A DNA stretch of 15,395 nucleotides, taken from assembly GCA_017503945.1 (NCBI GenBank), contig JAFVSB010000009.1, positions 1 to 15,395 of the forward strand, given 5' to 3'. Of the stretch, positions 1-7,744 are shown piece by piece. The number at the start of each line of letters is the position of its first letter. The stretch's first letter is position 1. The notes under the pieces were generated by a model that did not search any database, was not told the DNA's origin, and saw nothing but the letters and a program-made list of their open reading frames with translations. The position numbers and the translations under genes were made by a program. The stretch comes from Clostridia bacterium (GTDB lineage: Bacteria > Bacillota > Clostridia > UMGS1810).

Positions 1-372
1 AGATACCACGCTGCGCAATGCATCGGGCGAAAGTGTGCCCCTCATAGGGTCAACATCACACCATCTGATTTTGAAGCCTGATGCAACATAGGGTTGGGTA
101 GAAACAAGGCATCCCATGGGCGATGCGATTACTTCGTCACCAAAGCCAAGACCAATGGCTGCAGTGGCAACTGAAATTGCTGAGCTGAAAGTGTTGGTCA
201 CGAGAACATAATCCTGGTTAAAATACTTTTTGAGACATTCTTCAAACATGACGGTATATTTACCACTTGCCAAACTGCCCGACATGAGAATGGCAGAGAG
301 CTCATCGAGCTGGGGCATATATGGTTTGAAAAGCGGAGTCATGATTTTTTTGTCGGAGTCCTTTGATGTCAT
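1..372 (-). CDS. DegT/DnrJ/EryC1/StrS-family PLP enzyme, N-terminal 124 residues (runs off left edge)
   Basis: I read 124 codons from an ATG at 372 with no stop before the window edge, so the gene is cut by the window, not visibly broken. An AGGGGTGG ribosome binding site precedes this ATG. A second in-frame ATG at residue 11 has no such site. The fold matches the large-domain start of sugar aminotransferases: TPLFKPYMPQLDEL (12-25), SGSLASGKYTVMFE (31-44), GFGDEVIASPM (76-86), CDVDP (105-109). It is related to the gene just upstream, one base away, but the PLP-phosphate segment that reads SSGTAAL there reads NTFSSAI here (60-66). The catalytic lysine region lies outside the window, so I cannot tell whether it is an aminotransferase, a dehydratase of the ColD kind, or a non-catalytic partner. 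Confidence 0.85.
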   Translation of the reverse strand, partial: MTSKDSDKKIMTPLFKPYMPQLDELSAILMSGSLASGKYTVMFEECLKKYFNQDYVLVTNTFSSAISVATAAIGLGFGDEVIASPMGCLVSTQPYVASGFKIRWCDVDPMRGTLSPDALRSVVS

Positions 373-373
373 A

Positions 374-1462
374 TTACCACCCCTGCCTGATTGCATCAAC
401 TATCATTTCTCTGTCTTCATCGGTAACCCACCAGCCGCTTGGAATGTGGATAAATTCAGAATAGAATTTGTCCAGACCAGGGAGCTCACATTTTGATTCG
501 TTAAACACACTGTGAGTATCGCTGCGATGATGCAGAGTGGATGCAAGGATACCTTTTGATTCCATCATCTTTATGAAATCATCTCTTTTTTCAACCTTCA
601 TAGTATAGAGCCAATATGATGGCTCGGTATTGTTATAGTAAGGAACAAGTGTGACGCCTGAAGCACCGGCAAGTTTCTCATCAAAATATTTACCGTTGCT
701 CACATATCTTGCTATGATGTCGGGAGTGTCCTGAAGCTGCACGCTGCCTATGGTTGCAGTGACATTATTCATGCCATATTTATATCCTGCGCGGGTAATG
801 TCATTTTCAAGACGGGACACCTTCTTATCAAGCCCAAACCAACGGAGCTTTCTTGCAGCAGCAACATCGGCTTCGTCTCTGAATGCTATGGCTCCGCCAT
901 CTACTGTGGTCATCTGCTTAATTGCCTGGAATGAATAGCAGGTGAATCGTGAATTGGAGCCTATGATTTTGCCGTCATATTTGCTGCCCAGCGCATGGGC
1001 AGTGTCTTCAATAATCGGGATATTATATTCTTTGGATATTTTATTGAACTCGTCCATGTCACACACCATGCCTGCATAGTGAACAAGCATTATGGCTTTG
1101 GTGCGCGGTGTGATTTTGCGGCGAACAGACTCAGGGTCGAGAAGTCCTGTCTTTTCGTCAACATCTGCCCACACAACCTTTGCTCCTGTGATAGCGATGG
1201 TTGTGTTGGTGGGTTCTGCGGTCATTGCAGTGCTTATGATTTCATCACCTTTGCCTACATCCAGAAGCAAAAGCGCTATGTGCAAAGCAGCGGTGCCTGA
1301 GCTGAGCACCAATACATTTGGATTGCCTATATAGTCACCAAATTCTTTTTCGAATTTATATACCGCTTCGCCCTCGGCAATGTAACCGCTATACAGAATT
1401 TGCTCTATTGCAGGCATCATTTTGCAGCGGTCGGCAATATATGGTTTCACTAACGGAATCAT
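374..1462 (-). CDS. DegT/DnrJ/EryC1/StrS-family sugar aminotransferase
   Basis: A 362-residue PLP-dependent aminotransferase of the family that aminates nucleotide-linked 4-keto (or 3-keto) sugars, usually with glutamate as donor. Length is normal for the family. Visible landmarks are the start PLVKPYIADR (3-12), SGYIAEGEAVYKFE (25-38), the phosphate-binding SSGTAALH (54-61), the cofactor-ring aspartate in EDTAHALG (152-159), and the Schiff-base lysine K182 in SFQAIKQMTTVDGG (177-190). The ATG at 1462 is preceded by AAAGGTG at good spacing. It follows the CapE-type dehydratase and precedes a divergent paralogue by one base, so the likely substrate is the 4-keto product of that dehydratase, giving a 4-amino-4,6-dideoxy-HexNAc. 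That substrate is inferred from position only; family membership is secure. Confidence 0.93.
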   Translation of the reverse strand: MIPLVKPYIADRCKMMPAIEQILYSGYIAEGEAVYKFEKEFGDYIGNPNVLVLSSGTAALHIALLLLDVGKGDEIISTAMTAEPTNTTIAITGAKVVWADVDEKTGLLDPESVRRKITPRTKAIMLVHYAGMVCDMDEFNKISKEYNIPIIEDTAHALGSKYDGKIIGSNSRFTCYSFQAIKQMTTVDGGAIAFRDEADVAAARKLRWFGLDKKVSRLENDITRAGYKYGMNNVTATIGSVQLQDTPDIIARYVSNGKYFDEKLAGASGVTLVPYYNNTEPSYWLYTMKVEKRDDFIKMMESKGILASTLHHRSDTHSVFNESKCELPGLDKFYSEFIHIPSGWWVTDEDREMIVDAIRQGW

Positions 1463-1484
1463 GTCAATTCACCTTTCAAACAAA

Positions 1485-2537
1485 TTATTTTGTCCAGCCT
1501 TTGTATTCTTGCTGAACATAGTCGGTTGTAAGAATTTTTTCTACAGTTTCATCAACATTTAAAAGACGGGTGTTGTGACTGCTGTATTCTTCGTCCATCT
1601 GAGTGATAACATTGCTGTTTGCAACATATTTATCATAGTTGAGGTCACGATTGTCGGGAGTTACTCTGAAATAGTCACCCATATCTTCTGCGCGCACAAG
1701 CTCTTCCTTGGTCATGAGCACTTCGTAGAGCTTTTCGCCATGACGGCTGCCTATGATTTTGACGCCTGTATCACCAAAAAGCTTTTGAACAGCTTGTCCC
1801 AAAACTCCAATTGTGGAAGCATCGGATTTTTGAACAAACAAATCACCGGGTTGAGCGTGCTCGAATGCAAAGAGCACAAGGTCAACCGCCTCATCGAGAT
1901 TCATCAAAAATCTTGTCATGTTTGGATTGGTGATTGTGATTTCTTTGCCTGCTTTGATCTGCTCGATAAACAATGGTATTATAGAACCTCTTGAGCACAT
2001 AACATTGCCATAGCGAGTGCACGAAATCACTGTGCCGCCGCGTTCAGCTGCACTTCGGGCATTGGCACGAACCACCTTTTCCATCATTGCCTTGCTTATG
2101 CCCATGGCGTTTATGGGATATGCCGCTTTATCGGTAGAAAGGCACACAACATTTTTGACCCTGGCATCTGTTGCTGCTTTGAGAACATTGTCGGTGCCTA
2201 TGATGTTGGTCTTTACCGCTTCCATGGGATAAAATTCACAAGAAGGAACCTGTTTGAGCGCTGCAGCATGAAATATGAAATCAACTCCATAAACTGCATC
2301 TCTGAGAGATTCAATGTTTCTTACATCGCCAATGAAAAACTTAACCTTTTCGGCATGTTCGGGATATTTTGCCTGAATTTCATGCCTGATATCATCCTGC
2401 TTTTTTTCATCACGGGAAAAGAGTCTGATCTCATTTATATCAGAGTGCAAAAAACGCTTGAGAACTGCCGAACCAAACGAACCTGTGCCTCCTGTAATCA
2501 AAAGATTTTTTCCTTTGAAATAATCGTTATTGCTCAT
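1485..2537 (-). CDS. capE: CapE/FnlA/WbjB-type UDP-GlcNAc 4,6-dehydratase/5-epimerase
   Basis: An extended short-chain dehydrogenase/reductase of 350 residues. The Rossmann motif is TGGTGSFG (15-22), followed by SRDEKKQDD (41-49), GDVR (70-73), AAALKQVPSCE (91-101) and STDK (134-137). The usual catalytic tyrosine of Y-x3-K is a methionine: M145-x3-K149 in NAMGISK. That Met is the hallmark of the CapE/FnlA/WbjB branch, which converts UDP-GlcNAc to a 5-epimerised 4-keto-6-deoxy sugar. PseB/FlaA1 relatives read differently around this site. The C-terminal RHGEK (265-269) and GDYFRVTPDNRDLNY (287-301) also fit CapE. I start at the ATG at 2537, five bases after GGAGG; a GTG four codons upstream overlaps that site and is rejected. 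The next genes are aminotransferases, not the CapF/CapG partners of the L-FucNAc pathway, so the end product is open. Confidence 0.92.
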   Translation of the reverse strand: MSNNDYFKGKNLLITGGTGSFGSAVLKRFLHSDINEIRLFSRDEKKQDDIRHEIQAKYPEHAEKVKFFIGDVRNIESLRDAVYGVDFIFHAAALKQVPSCEFYPMEAVKTNIIGTDNVLKAATDARVKNVVCLSTDKAAYPINAMGISKAMMEKVVRANARSAAERGGTVISCTRYGNVMCSRGSIIPLFIEQIKAGKEITITNPNMTRFLMNLDEAVDLVLFAFEHAQPGDLFVQKSDASTIGVLGQAVQKLFGDTGVKIIGSRHGEKLYEVLMTKEELVRAEDMGDYFRVTPDNRDLNYDKYVANSNVITQMDEEYSSHNTRLLNVDETVEKILTTDYVQQEYKGWTK

Positions 2538-2542
2538 AATAA

Positions 2543-2547
2543 CCTCC
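2543..2547 (-). promoter_or_regulatory. Ribosome binding site (GGAGG) deciding the capE start
   Basis: GGAGG on the minus strand lies five bases before the ATG at 2537. The upstream in-frame GTG at 2549 sits across this site and cannot use it, so the ATG is the start. Confidence 0.8.
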
Positions 2548-2579
2548 ACTAAAATTAAAACATATCAAATTACATTAAA

Positions 2580-4088
2580 TCACTGATTCTTTTTTGATAA
2601 TTTAAATTTGCTTAAAATCAAATTAATGATATATAGAAGTTGTGCGCGACCAGTTGGAATCACTAACATCAAACAGATGAATATTATATATAAAGTAGAA
2701 AAACTGAAAATGAACCTAAAAAATAAACCAGAAATCACAATGTGTTTTTTAATTAAAGTGCACAACACACAAGCAATAATCGCTGATACTGTTGTTGGCA
2801 AAACTCCTTCAACCAAGTCATATAATTTTATAGCTGAGTTTTTAAAAAGTATAGCAAAGCTTATAAATTGAGTTATTATAGATGAACATGCATAAGCCAC
2901 AGCAACACCATTAACTCCATAATTAACACCTATAATAAATGATATCACCGTGCATGCCGAGGTGTAAATACCAGCACTCAAATGCAAATCAGCTCGTCCT
3001 AAAGCCATGAATACCGTTCCCGACGCGCTAAAGACAGGTTGGAATATTGCAACAAAAGACAGTACTTTGAAAACGAATTCCATTTGCAACCAATTCTCGC
3101 CAAACAAAAGCAGAATTGAATCGCGTGCATTAGAAAATATTCCCATCATCAACGGAATAACAATTATCGAAAGGATCATTGTTTGTATTTTAAAATATCT
3201 CCTGAGTCTCTGAGAATCAGTTGAAACTTTTGCCATTATAGGAAGTGCCACATTATTTATTGGCGCCCTAATTCTATTAATCGGCATATATACAATTTGA
3301 TATGCCTTAGAATACAACCCTAATTGTTCAGAACCACAATATTTGCCAATCAAAATGTTATCAAGATTTCTTGTGAAGTAATTTACAAATTCAAATGTCG
3401 TGACATTGATGCCAAATTTAACCATGGAACCAATTTTCGTGTGTTTATCATATTTTTGTGGGATCCATCTGCAACAAAAGAATGTGATTAACGTTATTAA
3501 AATATTCTGAACAAGAGTGCCCACCACTAAAGTTGTATATTCATAACCATAAATTGCCATCACAACCATGACAACCAACGATATGAAATAACTGGCAATA
3601 TTGATAACAAAAATTGAATCAAACCTTAAATTTCGTTTTAGCAGAGCCTGATGTTGCATTGATATACCAGAAATAGCGAGAGCAATTCCCATATAAATAG
3701 TTATACCTATAAGCTCGCTACGGCCATAAAACCATGATACTATAGGAGAAAACAATGCAACAAGCACACCAAGAGCAGTGCTCAAAGCTACATTTATCCA
3801 AAACAAATTAGATGATTCAGATTCGGTAATGTGTTCTTTTTGTATTGTTATAATACTTAATCCAACATCTTTGAATATAGCAACGAAATTGGTCACCACA
3901 GCCACCATTGATATCAAGCCATAACTGTCAGGGGTAATATAACGAGCCAAAATGGAAGTACTTGACACCTGGAGAATCAATCGAATCATCTGCTCTATTA
4001 TCGTTATTATCCCATTATTTACTGCTTTATTTGCCAGATTGTCCTTGGAACTTGCATCAGTGAAAAGCTGTTTTTTCGTTAAGATCAT
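2580..4088 (-). CDS. wzx: Wzx-type polysaccharide flippase (WzxC/PST family)
   Basis: A 502-residue polytopic membrane protein with about twelve or more hydrophobic segments spread over its whole length. It would move undecaprenyl-PP-linked repeat units across the cytoplasmic membrane. Family-like features are ARYITPDSYGL (48-58), the phrase DVGLSIITIQ (74-83), the short segment NLFWINV (94-100), and the later run RNLDNILIGKYCGSEQLGLY with a following SKAYQ, all typical of WzxC-like members of the MOP superfamily. It ends in a short basic tail. The ATG at 4088 has only a modest AGGT site. Its DNA looks poorer in G+C than the dehydrogenase gene: bases 2641-2820 contain 59 of 180 G or C, against 78 of 180 in 11161-11340. 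It lies after a 56-base gap, the largest in the cluster. Substrate specificity cannot be read from sequence. Confidence 0.93.
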   Translation of the reverse strand: MILTKKQLFTDASSKDNLANKAVNNGIITIIEQMIRLILQVSSTSILARYITPDSYGLISMVAVVTNFVAIFKDVGLSIITIQKEHITESESSNLFWINVALSTALGVLVALFSPIVSWFYGRSELIGITIYMGIALAISGISMQHQALLKRNLRFDSIFVINIASYFISLVVMVVMAIYGYEYTTLVVGTLVQNILITLITFFCCRWIPQKYDKHTKIGSMVKFGINVTTFEFVNYFTRNLDNILIGKYCGSEQLGLYSKAYQIVYMPINRIRAPINNVALPIMAKVSTDSQRLRRYFKIQTMILSIIVIPLMMGIFSNARDSILLLFGENWLQMEFVFKVLSFVAIFQPVFSASGTVFMALGRADLHLSAGIYTSACTVISFIIGVNYGVNGVAVAYACSSIITQFISFAILFKNSAIKLYDLVEGVLPTTVSAIIACVLCTLIKKHIVISGLFFRFIFSFSTLYIIFICLMLVIPTGRAQLLYIINLILSKFKLSKKNQ

Positions 4089-4140
4089 TTAAATTACCTG
4101 TCTTTCTACATATGAGTTGTGAAATATTGCGGACTCAAAT

Positions 4141-4147
4141 CACCTCA
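4141..4147 (-). promoter_or_regulatory. Unassigned Shine-Dalgarno-like sequence in the gap before wzx
   Basis: The minus strand reads TGAGGTG here, a strong match to the anti-Shine-Dalgarno complement, overlapping the stop codon of the preceding glycosyltransferase. No gene starts at a proper distance: the nearest TTG follows almost directly and opens only a ten-codon frame. The wzx start is over 50 bases further on and uses a weaker site. It may be chance or a remnant. Confidence 0.35.
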
Positions 4148-5497
4148 CATATTACCTTTTGCGATTATCGTCATACTTTTTGCAATATATGCATAATCAA
4201 AAGAAGAAACAAAGTCATAGCTTTTGGAATACTGTAGTAAAGTGCCAGACATCTTCTTGCTGTATTGAGAAATAATATACCTCTTGAGAGCATCAAATGA
4301 TTTGTCACGACATGTTTCATCATACGAAAACCCTGTTCCCGATTTTTCGAGTATAGAGATGAACTCGTCGGCACGAGCAGTGCCTGTGATGATTGCAAGT
4401 ACAGGCTTGCCTGATGCCCAATATTCGCCAAGCTTTCCTGTGATGATGCCTCTTGTCTGAGGGTAGCAAAACAAAGCGTGAAGAAGTATATCACTGTGCA
4501 TCAGCAAAGAAAGAGACTCCTTGCGGCTCACCAAACCATGATTTATAATCTCCACTTCTTTGGGGAGGGAAGATGATTGGCTATCAAACTCAGCGCCGTG
4601 CGCTCCCGCATACACGAGCCTTATCTTAGCAGGGTCAATTGCACCCTCAATGAATAATTCGTTCAATGCTTCAAAAAAAGGTGTCAAATCAGACAACCCT
4701 GGATAGAGTGAACCTGTGTATGTAAATGTGAGCTTTTCATCGCAAGGGGAAGCTTGCTTCAAATCGGCAAAATCATCAGTATCAAAGCCACTGTAGAGGG
4801 TAATTGCATTTTTAGCTCCAAGAGAGGCAAATTCATCGCGCCATGTCTGGCTGACAACTGTCACAGCATCTGCTTTGGCAAAGACCTTCTTTTGACGGTA
4901 TAGCTTATATGAATACTCAAGCGGTGATTGAGTCAAAGCATTTGCCATTGGGTCGCGAAAATCTGCAATCCAAAAAGCATGGGGGTACATTTTTTTCAGC
5001 TTCATTGCCAGAAAGTGCACTTCTTCAGGAGCAAAAGATGAAAATATAATATCAGGCTCAAACGGAAGCTTTTGGTCTATAGCTTTGAGTGAACACTTCA
5101 CCGTGTTATTGATTTTGAATGAACTATACAAAGTCTTATACAAGAGCCATTTGAGCTTATTGAGCAAGGATTGTTTTTTTGGTTTTTTTAAAGTGTCTGT
5201 CGCGCTGTTTTGAGATGATGATGCGCAAACAGCTTTTGCATCATTACGGCGTTTGTATAATCTGTCTTCTTTGGCTACAATGCCCGAATACGAAAATGCA
5301 GGAAGTTGAAAATAGTGAGGCTTATATGACTCATCAAGCCTTTGGCTTTCAAAAAAATCAAAACCCGCATACTCATCGCCACATATAACTGCCACATCAT
5401 GGCCTGCTTTGATTAAATATTTGGCAATTTTCATGGGTCTGAGAGCACCTATGCCTGCAGAAGAATCCCAAAATTTTGCTACAATCAATATTTTCAC
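4145..5497 (-). CDS. GT4-like glycosyltransferase
   Basis: A 450-residue GT-B glycosyltransferase, cytoplasmic or membrane-associated, that would add one sugar of the repeat unit. The N-terminal domain starts KILIVAKFWDSSAG and has the GT4-like pattern ALRPMKIAKYLIKAGHDVAVI (18-38). ADFRDP (178-183) and TGSLYPG (261-267) mark the linker and nucleotide-binding domain. GKLGEYWASGKP (354-365) is the donor-binding motif; only the second glutamate of the classic E-x7-E is present (E359), and a glycine stands at the first position, as in many GT4 relatives. The region about 83-115 is rich in Lys, Ser and Ala and is probably a loop. I start at GTG 5497, seven bases after GGGAGG. A TTG six codons earlier lies upstream of that site and would place it inside the gene. 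Donor and acceptor are unknown. Confidence 0.87.
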   Translation of the reverse strand: MKILIVAKFWDSSAGIGALRPMKIAKYLIKAGHDVAVICGDEYAGFDFFESQRLDESYKPHYFQLPAFSYSGIVAKEDRLYKRRNDAKAVCASSSQNSATDTLKKPKKQSLLNKLKWLLYKTLYSSFKINNTVKCSLKAIDQKLPFEPDIIFSSFAPEEVHFLAMKLKKMYPHAFWIADFRDPMANALTQSPLEYSYKLYRQKKVFAKADAVTVVSQTWRDEFASLGAKNAITLYSGFDTDDFADLKQASPCDEKLTFTYTGSLYPGLSDLTPFFEALNELFIEGAIDPAKIRLVYAGAHGAEFDSQSSSLPKEVEIINHGLVSRKESLSLLMHSDILLHALFCYPQTRGIITGKLGEYWASGKPVLAIITGTARADEFISILEKSGTGFSYDETCRDKSFDALKRYIISQYSKKMSGTLLQYSKSYDFVSSFDYAYIAKSMTIIAKGNM

Positions 5498-5504
5498 AAC
5501 ATTG

Positions 5505-5510
5505 CCTCCC
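5505..5510 (-). promoter_or_regulatory. Ribosome binding site (GGGAGG) deciding a GTG start
   Basis: GGGAGG lies seven bases before the GTG at 5497, the first codon of a typical KILIVAKFW glycosyltransferase N terminus. No in-frame ATG is nearby. Confidence 0.75.
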
Positions 5511-5538
5511 TGCAATTAATCGACTCATAAAAGGTGTG

Positions 5539-6534
5539 CTATCTTACAAACGAGAAAAGCTTCATTGCAAATCTAAATGAAAATGGGCTGAAATAAAATA
5601 TTCTGAACATTATCTTCTTTTTAGACTCAACGGTTTTGTAAAACCTTGTGTCAAGAAGATTTTTATAATAATAACAAAAAAGAGAATACATTTCTTTCTT
5701 TTTATTCTTTTTGTCAGTAACATAAGGGCTGGCAGAAAGAAGCGGATATCTGTATGACATCTCATACGCTCCTCTGTAATACACGCCGCCTTTAAATTCA
5801 GTGACCTCAGGATAATTGGTCTCTAAAAACTCAAGCCAATTATTGAGATAATATTTGTTATCATCATATGTTTTGTCAGTAAGAAATCCTCGGGAAACAC
5901 TGCCCTCTCTGAAAAAGGCCATGTACCCTGCCCCATCTGTTATTGCATAACTGCGACAACCGCTAAGCAAAACAGGCATAGAAAGAATGTCTATTATATT
6001 TCTGCCTGATTCAAAGCGATAGTCAGAAAACAAATGTGCTGAAAATAGTTTTGATGCCAGACAAAGTAAAATATCAGACCCGCAAAAAAATTCTTTGATT
6101 ATTGAATATGTGTCACCAATGATTTTTGGTTCAAATGCCTGAACAAAGGTCACTGTATCATGCTCATTTACTCTTGACATGCCTGTTTGCACAATATCGG
6201 CACCGGTGTGTGCCTGGTGTGACACAAGGTTTTCAAGCATATCGTCTGCTATATAATCGTCACTGTCAACAAACAGGATAAAATCGCCTTTGGCATTATC
6301 AAGACCAAGATTTGTGGCATCGGCAACTCCGGAATTTGTTTTGTGCAGCAAAGTGACACGCTTATCTTTTTCTTTGTACTGCTCACAAATGTTTGCGCTA
6401 TTGTCTTTAGAACCGTCATTGACCAATATAAGCTCCAAATCAGAGTAGGTCTGATTTAAGATGCTTTCTATACATCTTGGTAATAATTTTTCCATGTTAT
6501 AAACAGGAACAATAACACTGACAAGCTTTGCCAT
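5539..6534 (-). CDS. Family 2 glycosyltransferase (GT-A, EpsH/EpsJ-like)
   Basis: A 331-residue inverting GT2 enzyme. The nucleotide-binding domain is clear in the first 120 residues: VSVIVPVYNMEKLLPRCIES (5-24), VNDGSKDNS (38-46), NSGVADATNLGLDNAKGDF (67-85), and the metal-binding DSDD (90-93). The C-terminal third is less conserved, as usual, and ends in a basic, aromatic stretch with no convincing membrane helix, which may tether it to the membrane. The ATG at 6534 follows GGAGGC at good spacing. It lies between the nucleotidyltransferase-like gene and the GT4-like enzyme and probably adds one residue of the repeat unit. Sugar specificity cannot be told from sequence. Enzymes of this type often use UDP-Gal, UDP-Glc or UDP-HexNAc. 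Confidence 0.93.
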   Translation of the reverse strand: MAKLVSVIVPVYNMEKLLPRCIESILNQTYSDLELILVNDGSKDNSANICEQYKEKDKRVTLLHKTNSGVADATNLGLDNAKGDFILFVDSDDYIADDMLENLVSHQAHTGADIVQTGMSRVNEHDTVTFVQAFEPKIIGDTYSIIKEFFCGSDILLCLASKLFSAHLFSDYRFESGRNIIDILSMPVLLSGCRSYAITDGAGYMAFFREGSVSRGFLTDKTYDDNKYYLNNWLEFLETNYPEVTEFKGGVYYRGAYEMSYRYPLLSASPYVTDKKNKKKEMYSLFCYYYKNLLDTRFYKTVESKKKIMFRIFYFSPFSFRFAMKLFSFVR

Positions 6535-6560
6535 GCATGTGCCTCCGTTCTTAAAGTAAA

Positions 6561-7730
6561 TTACAGATTGAGCTCATTATAAATAACATCTCTTCGTTTG
6601 GCTGATGATATAACCTTTTTAAAATTAAGTTTTTTTCTTTTGCCAATTAAAACATTGCAAAAATATCTTAGTGGTATATATATCCATAACAGCGGCAAAA
6701 AAAGCTTTATTCTGCCAAGCGAATAATTGGTTTTGGCTATATAATTAAGTGCAGAAAAGGCTGTGGAGATTTTATTTTGTGACACAGCACCCCTGTGTGA
6801 CAACAAGTTGCCTATGTTGTAATCCAAGCCATCGGGAGTGCCGGATTTGTCCACAGATAAAAATTCTTCTATCAGCAAAGTGCAAAAATCTTTTGAAAAG
6901 CTATTGTTACTGCGGTGGGGTATGCTTATGTTCATGCATACTGCAGAAGCAGAATTGAGAGCATCTGCCAAAGGTTCTAATCCAGTTTTTTGCAAAGAGG
7001 GCAAAACATCACTTTGCCACTTGCAGGGATTTACCGACAAAGCAAAAGCAACCCAATCGGTATAGAGCCTGAACACAAACTTATTTTCTTTCAAGTGCCT
7101 GATCATATGAGTGAGCAAGGATATTGCCTGATGCGCATCAGAAAGCACAGGCACCAAAAAACTGTCACACAGCTTTTGTTCGATACAATCCATTGCATTA
7201 TTCATAATAGCACCGATTCCCGAGTTGTAGTCGGCGTAGTCAAGAATACTTTTGTGAATCTCAACATCAATTCCCTTGTGGTAAAATTCTGTGTGAAATC
7301 CATGATTGTTTTTTTCAAAAGCTTCGCCAGTTGTAAAAAGCAAAACAGCTTTTTCATAATTGGATTCATCAACCAAAATATCAATATCACCCATAGACCT
7401 TGCAAGGGGATTGGGATAATTCATCGCCACAGAGCTGCCCTTCAGAATGCAAGCTCTGATATTATTATCTTTGAGAATGTTTAATATTTCATTTTCGACG
7501 GTTAATTTACGATGTGAATCCATAACAATGAACGAGGCGCTATGTTTCCATTGAAGCGGAGCTGCAATCCCGCAGTTGACACAGCCCTGATATAAAAGAG
7601 GGAGGCATTTGTTGACAATGGCGATATTTTCCAATGACTTAAACTCACCATCATCAATAGTGATTTTAAAATGCTTACCCGTCAACGCTGAAGATATTAA
7701 ACTCAGAAAAAGTTGTTGTACTCTATTCAT
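6561..7730 (-). CDS. Nucleotidyltransferase-fold protein, PF14907 type (function unknown)
   Basis: A 389-residue protein with the signature of the uncharacterised nucleotidyltransferase family PF14907 (NTP_transf_5). It has the glycine-rich KGSS (97-100), a conserved arginine R111, the metal-binding pair D115 and D117 in GDIDILV (114-120), and a likely third carboxylate E157 in DVEIH (155-159). All three acidic positions are intact, so catalysis is plausible. RLYTDW (221-226) matches a conserved helix of the family. Near the C terminus (about 335-355) there is a hydrophobic stretch, IKLFLPLLWIYIPLRYF, followed by many lysines, which suggests membrane attachment. The ATG at 7730 follows GGGGAG by five bases; the TTG at 7748 lies upstream of that site and is rejected. 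Relatives occur in polysaccharide and peptide-modification clusters, but I know of no settled reaction. It could transfer a nucleotide or phosphate-containing group to a sugar or lipid intermediate; this is a guess from context. Confidence 0.85.
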   Translation of the reverse strand: MNRVQQLFLSLISSALTGKHFKITIDDGEFKSLENIAIVNKCLPLLYQGCVNCGIAAPLQWKHSASFIVMDSHRKLTVENEILNILKDNNIRACILKGSSVAMNYPNPLARSMGDIDILVDESNYEKAVLLFTTGEAFEKNNHGFHTEFYHKGIDVEIHKSILDYADYNSGIGAIMNNAMDCIEQKLCDSFLVPVLSDAHQAISLLTHMIRHLKENKFVFRLYTDWVAFALSVNPCKWQSDVLPSLQKTGLEPLADALNSASAVCMNISIPHRSNNSFSKDFCTLLIEEFLSVDKSGTPDGLDYNIGNLLSHRGAVSQNKISTAFSALNYIAKTNYSLGRIKLFLPLLWIYIPLRYFCNVLIGKRKKLNFKKVISSAKRRDVIYNELNL

Positions 7731-7735
7731 AACTG

Positions 7736-7741
7736 CTCCCC
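7736..7741 (-). promoter_or_regulatory. Ribosome binding site (GGGGAG) deciding the nucleotidyltransferase-like start
   Basis: GGGGAG lies five bases before the ATG at 7730, in the 14-base gap after the wzy stop codon. This supports MNRVQQ as the N terminus. Confidence 0.75.
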
Positions 7742-7744
7742 AAA

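Noticed and set aside
1..372. Treating the left-edge aminotransferase as a pseudogene because no stop or catalytic lysine is seen
   Set aside because: The frame is open to the window edge with a good ribosome binding site and preserved fold motifs. The missing part is due to the window boundary.
1575..1994. Open frame of 139 codons on the + strand
   Set aside because: Antisense to the conserved C-terminal half of the CapE-type gene, with no recognisable domain.
4113..4137. Inverted repeat TGAGT/ACTCA in the gap before wzx as a possible terminator
   Set aside because: The stem is only five base pairs with a 15-base loop and no run of T follows on the transcribed strand.
5498..5515. TTG start six codons upstream of the GT4-like gene
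   Set aside because: The ribosome binding site GGGAGG lies between this TTG and the GTG at 5497, so it would sit inside the reading frame. The conserved N terminus begins at the GTG.
6990..7484. Open frame of 164 codons on the + strand
   Set aside because: It lies wholly opposite the nucleotidyltransferase-like gene, whose motifs are intact. It shows no family motif and no convincing ribosome binding site.
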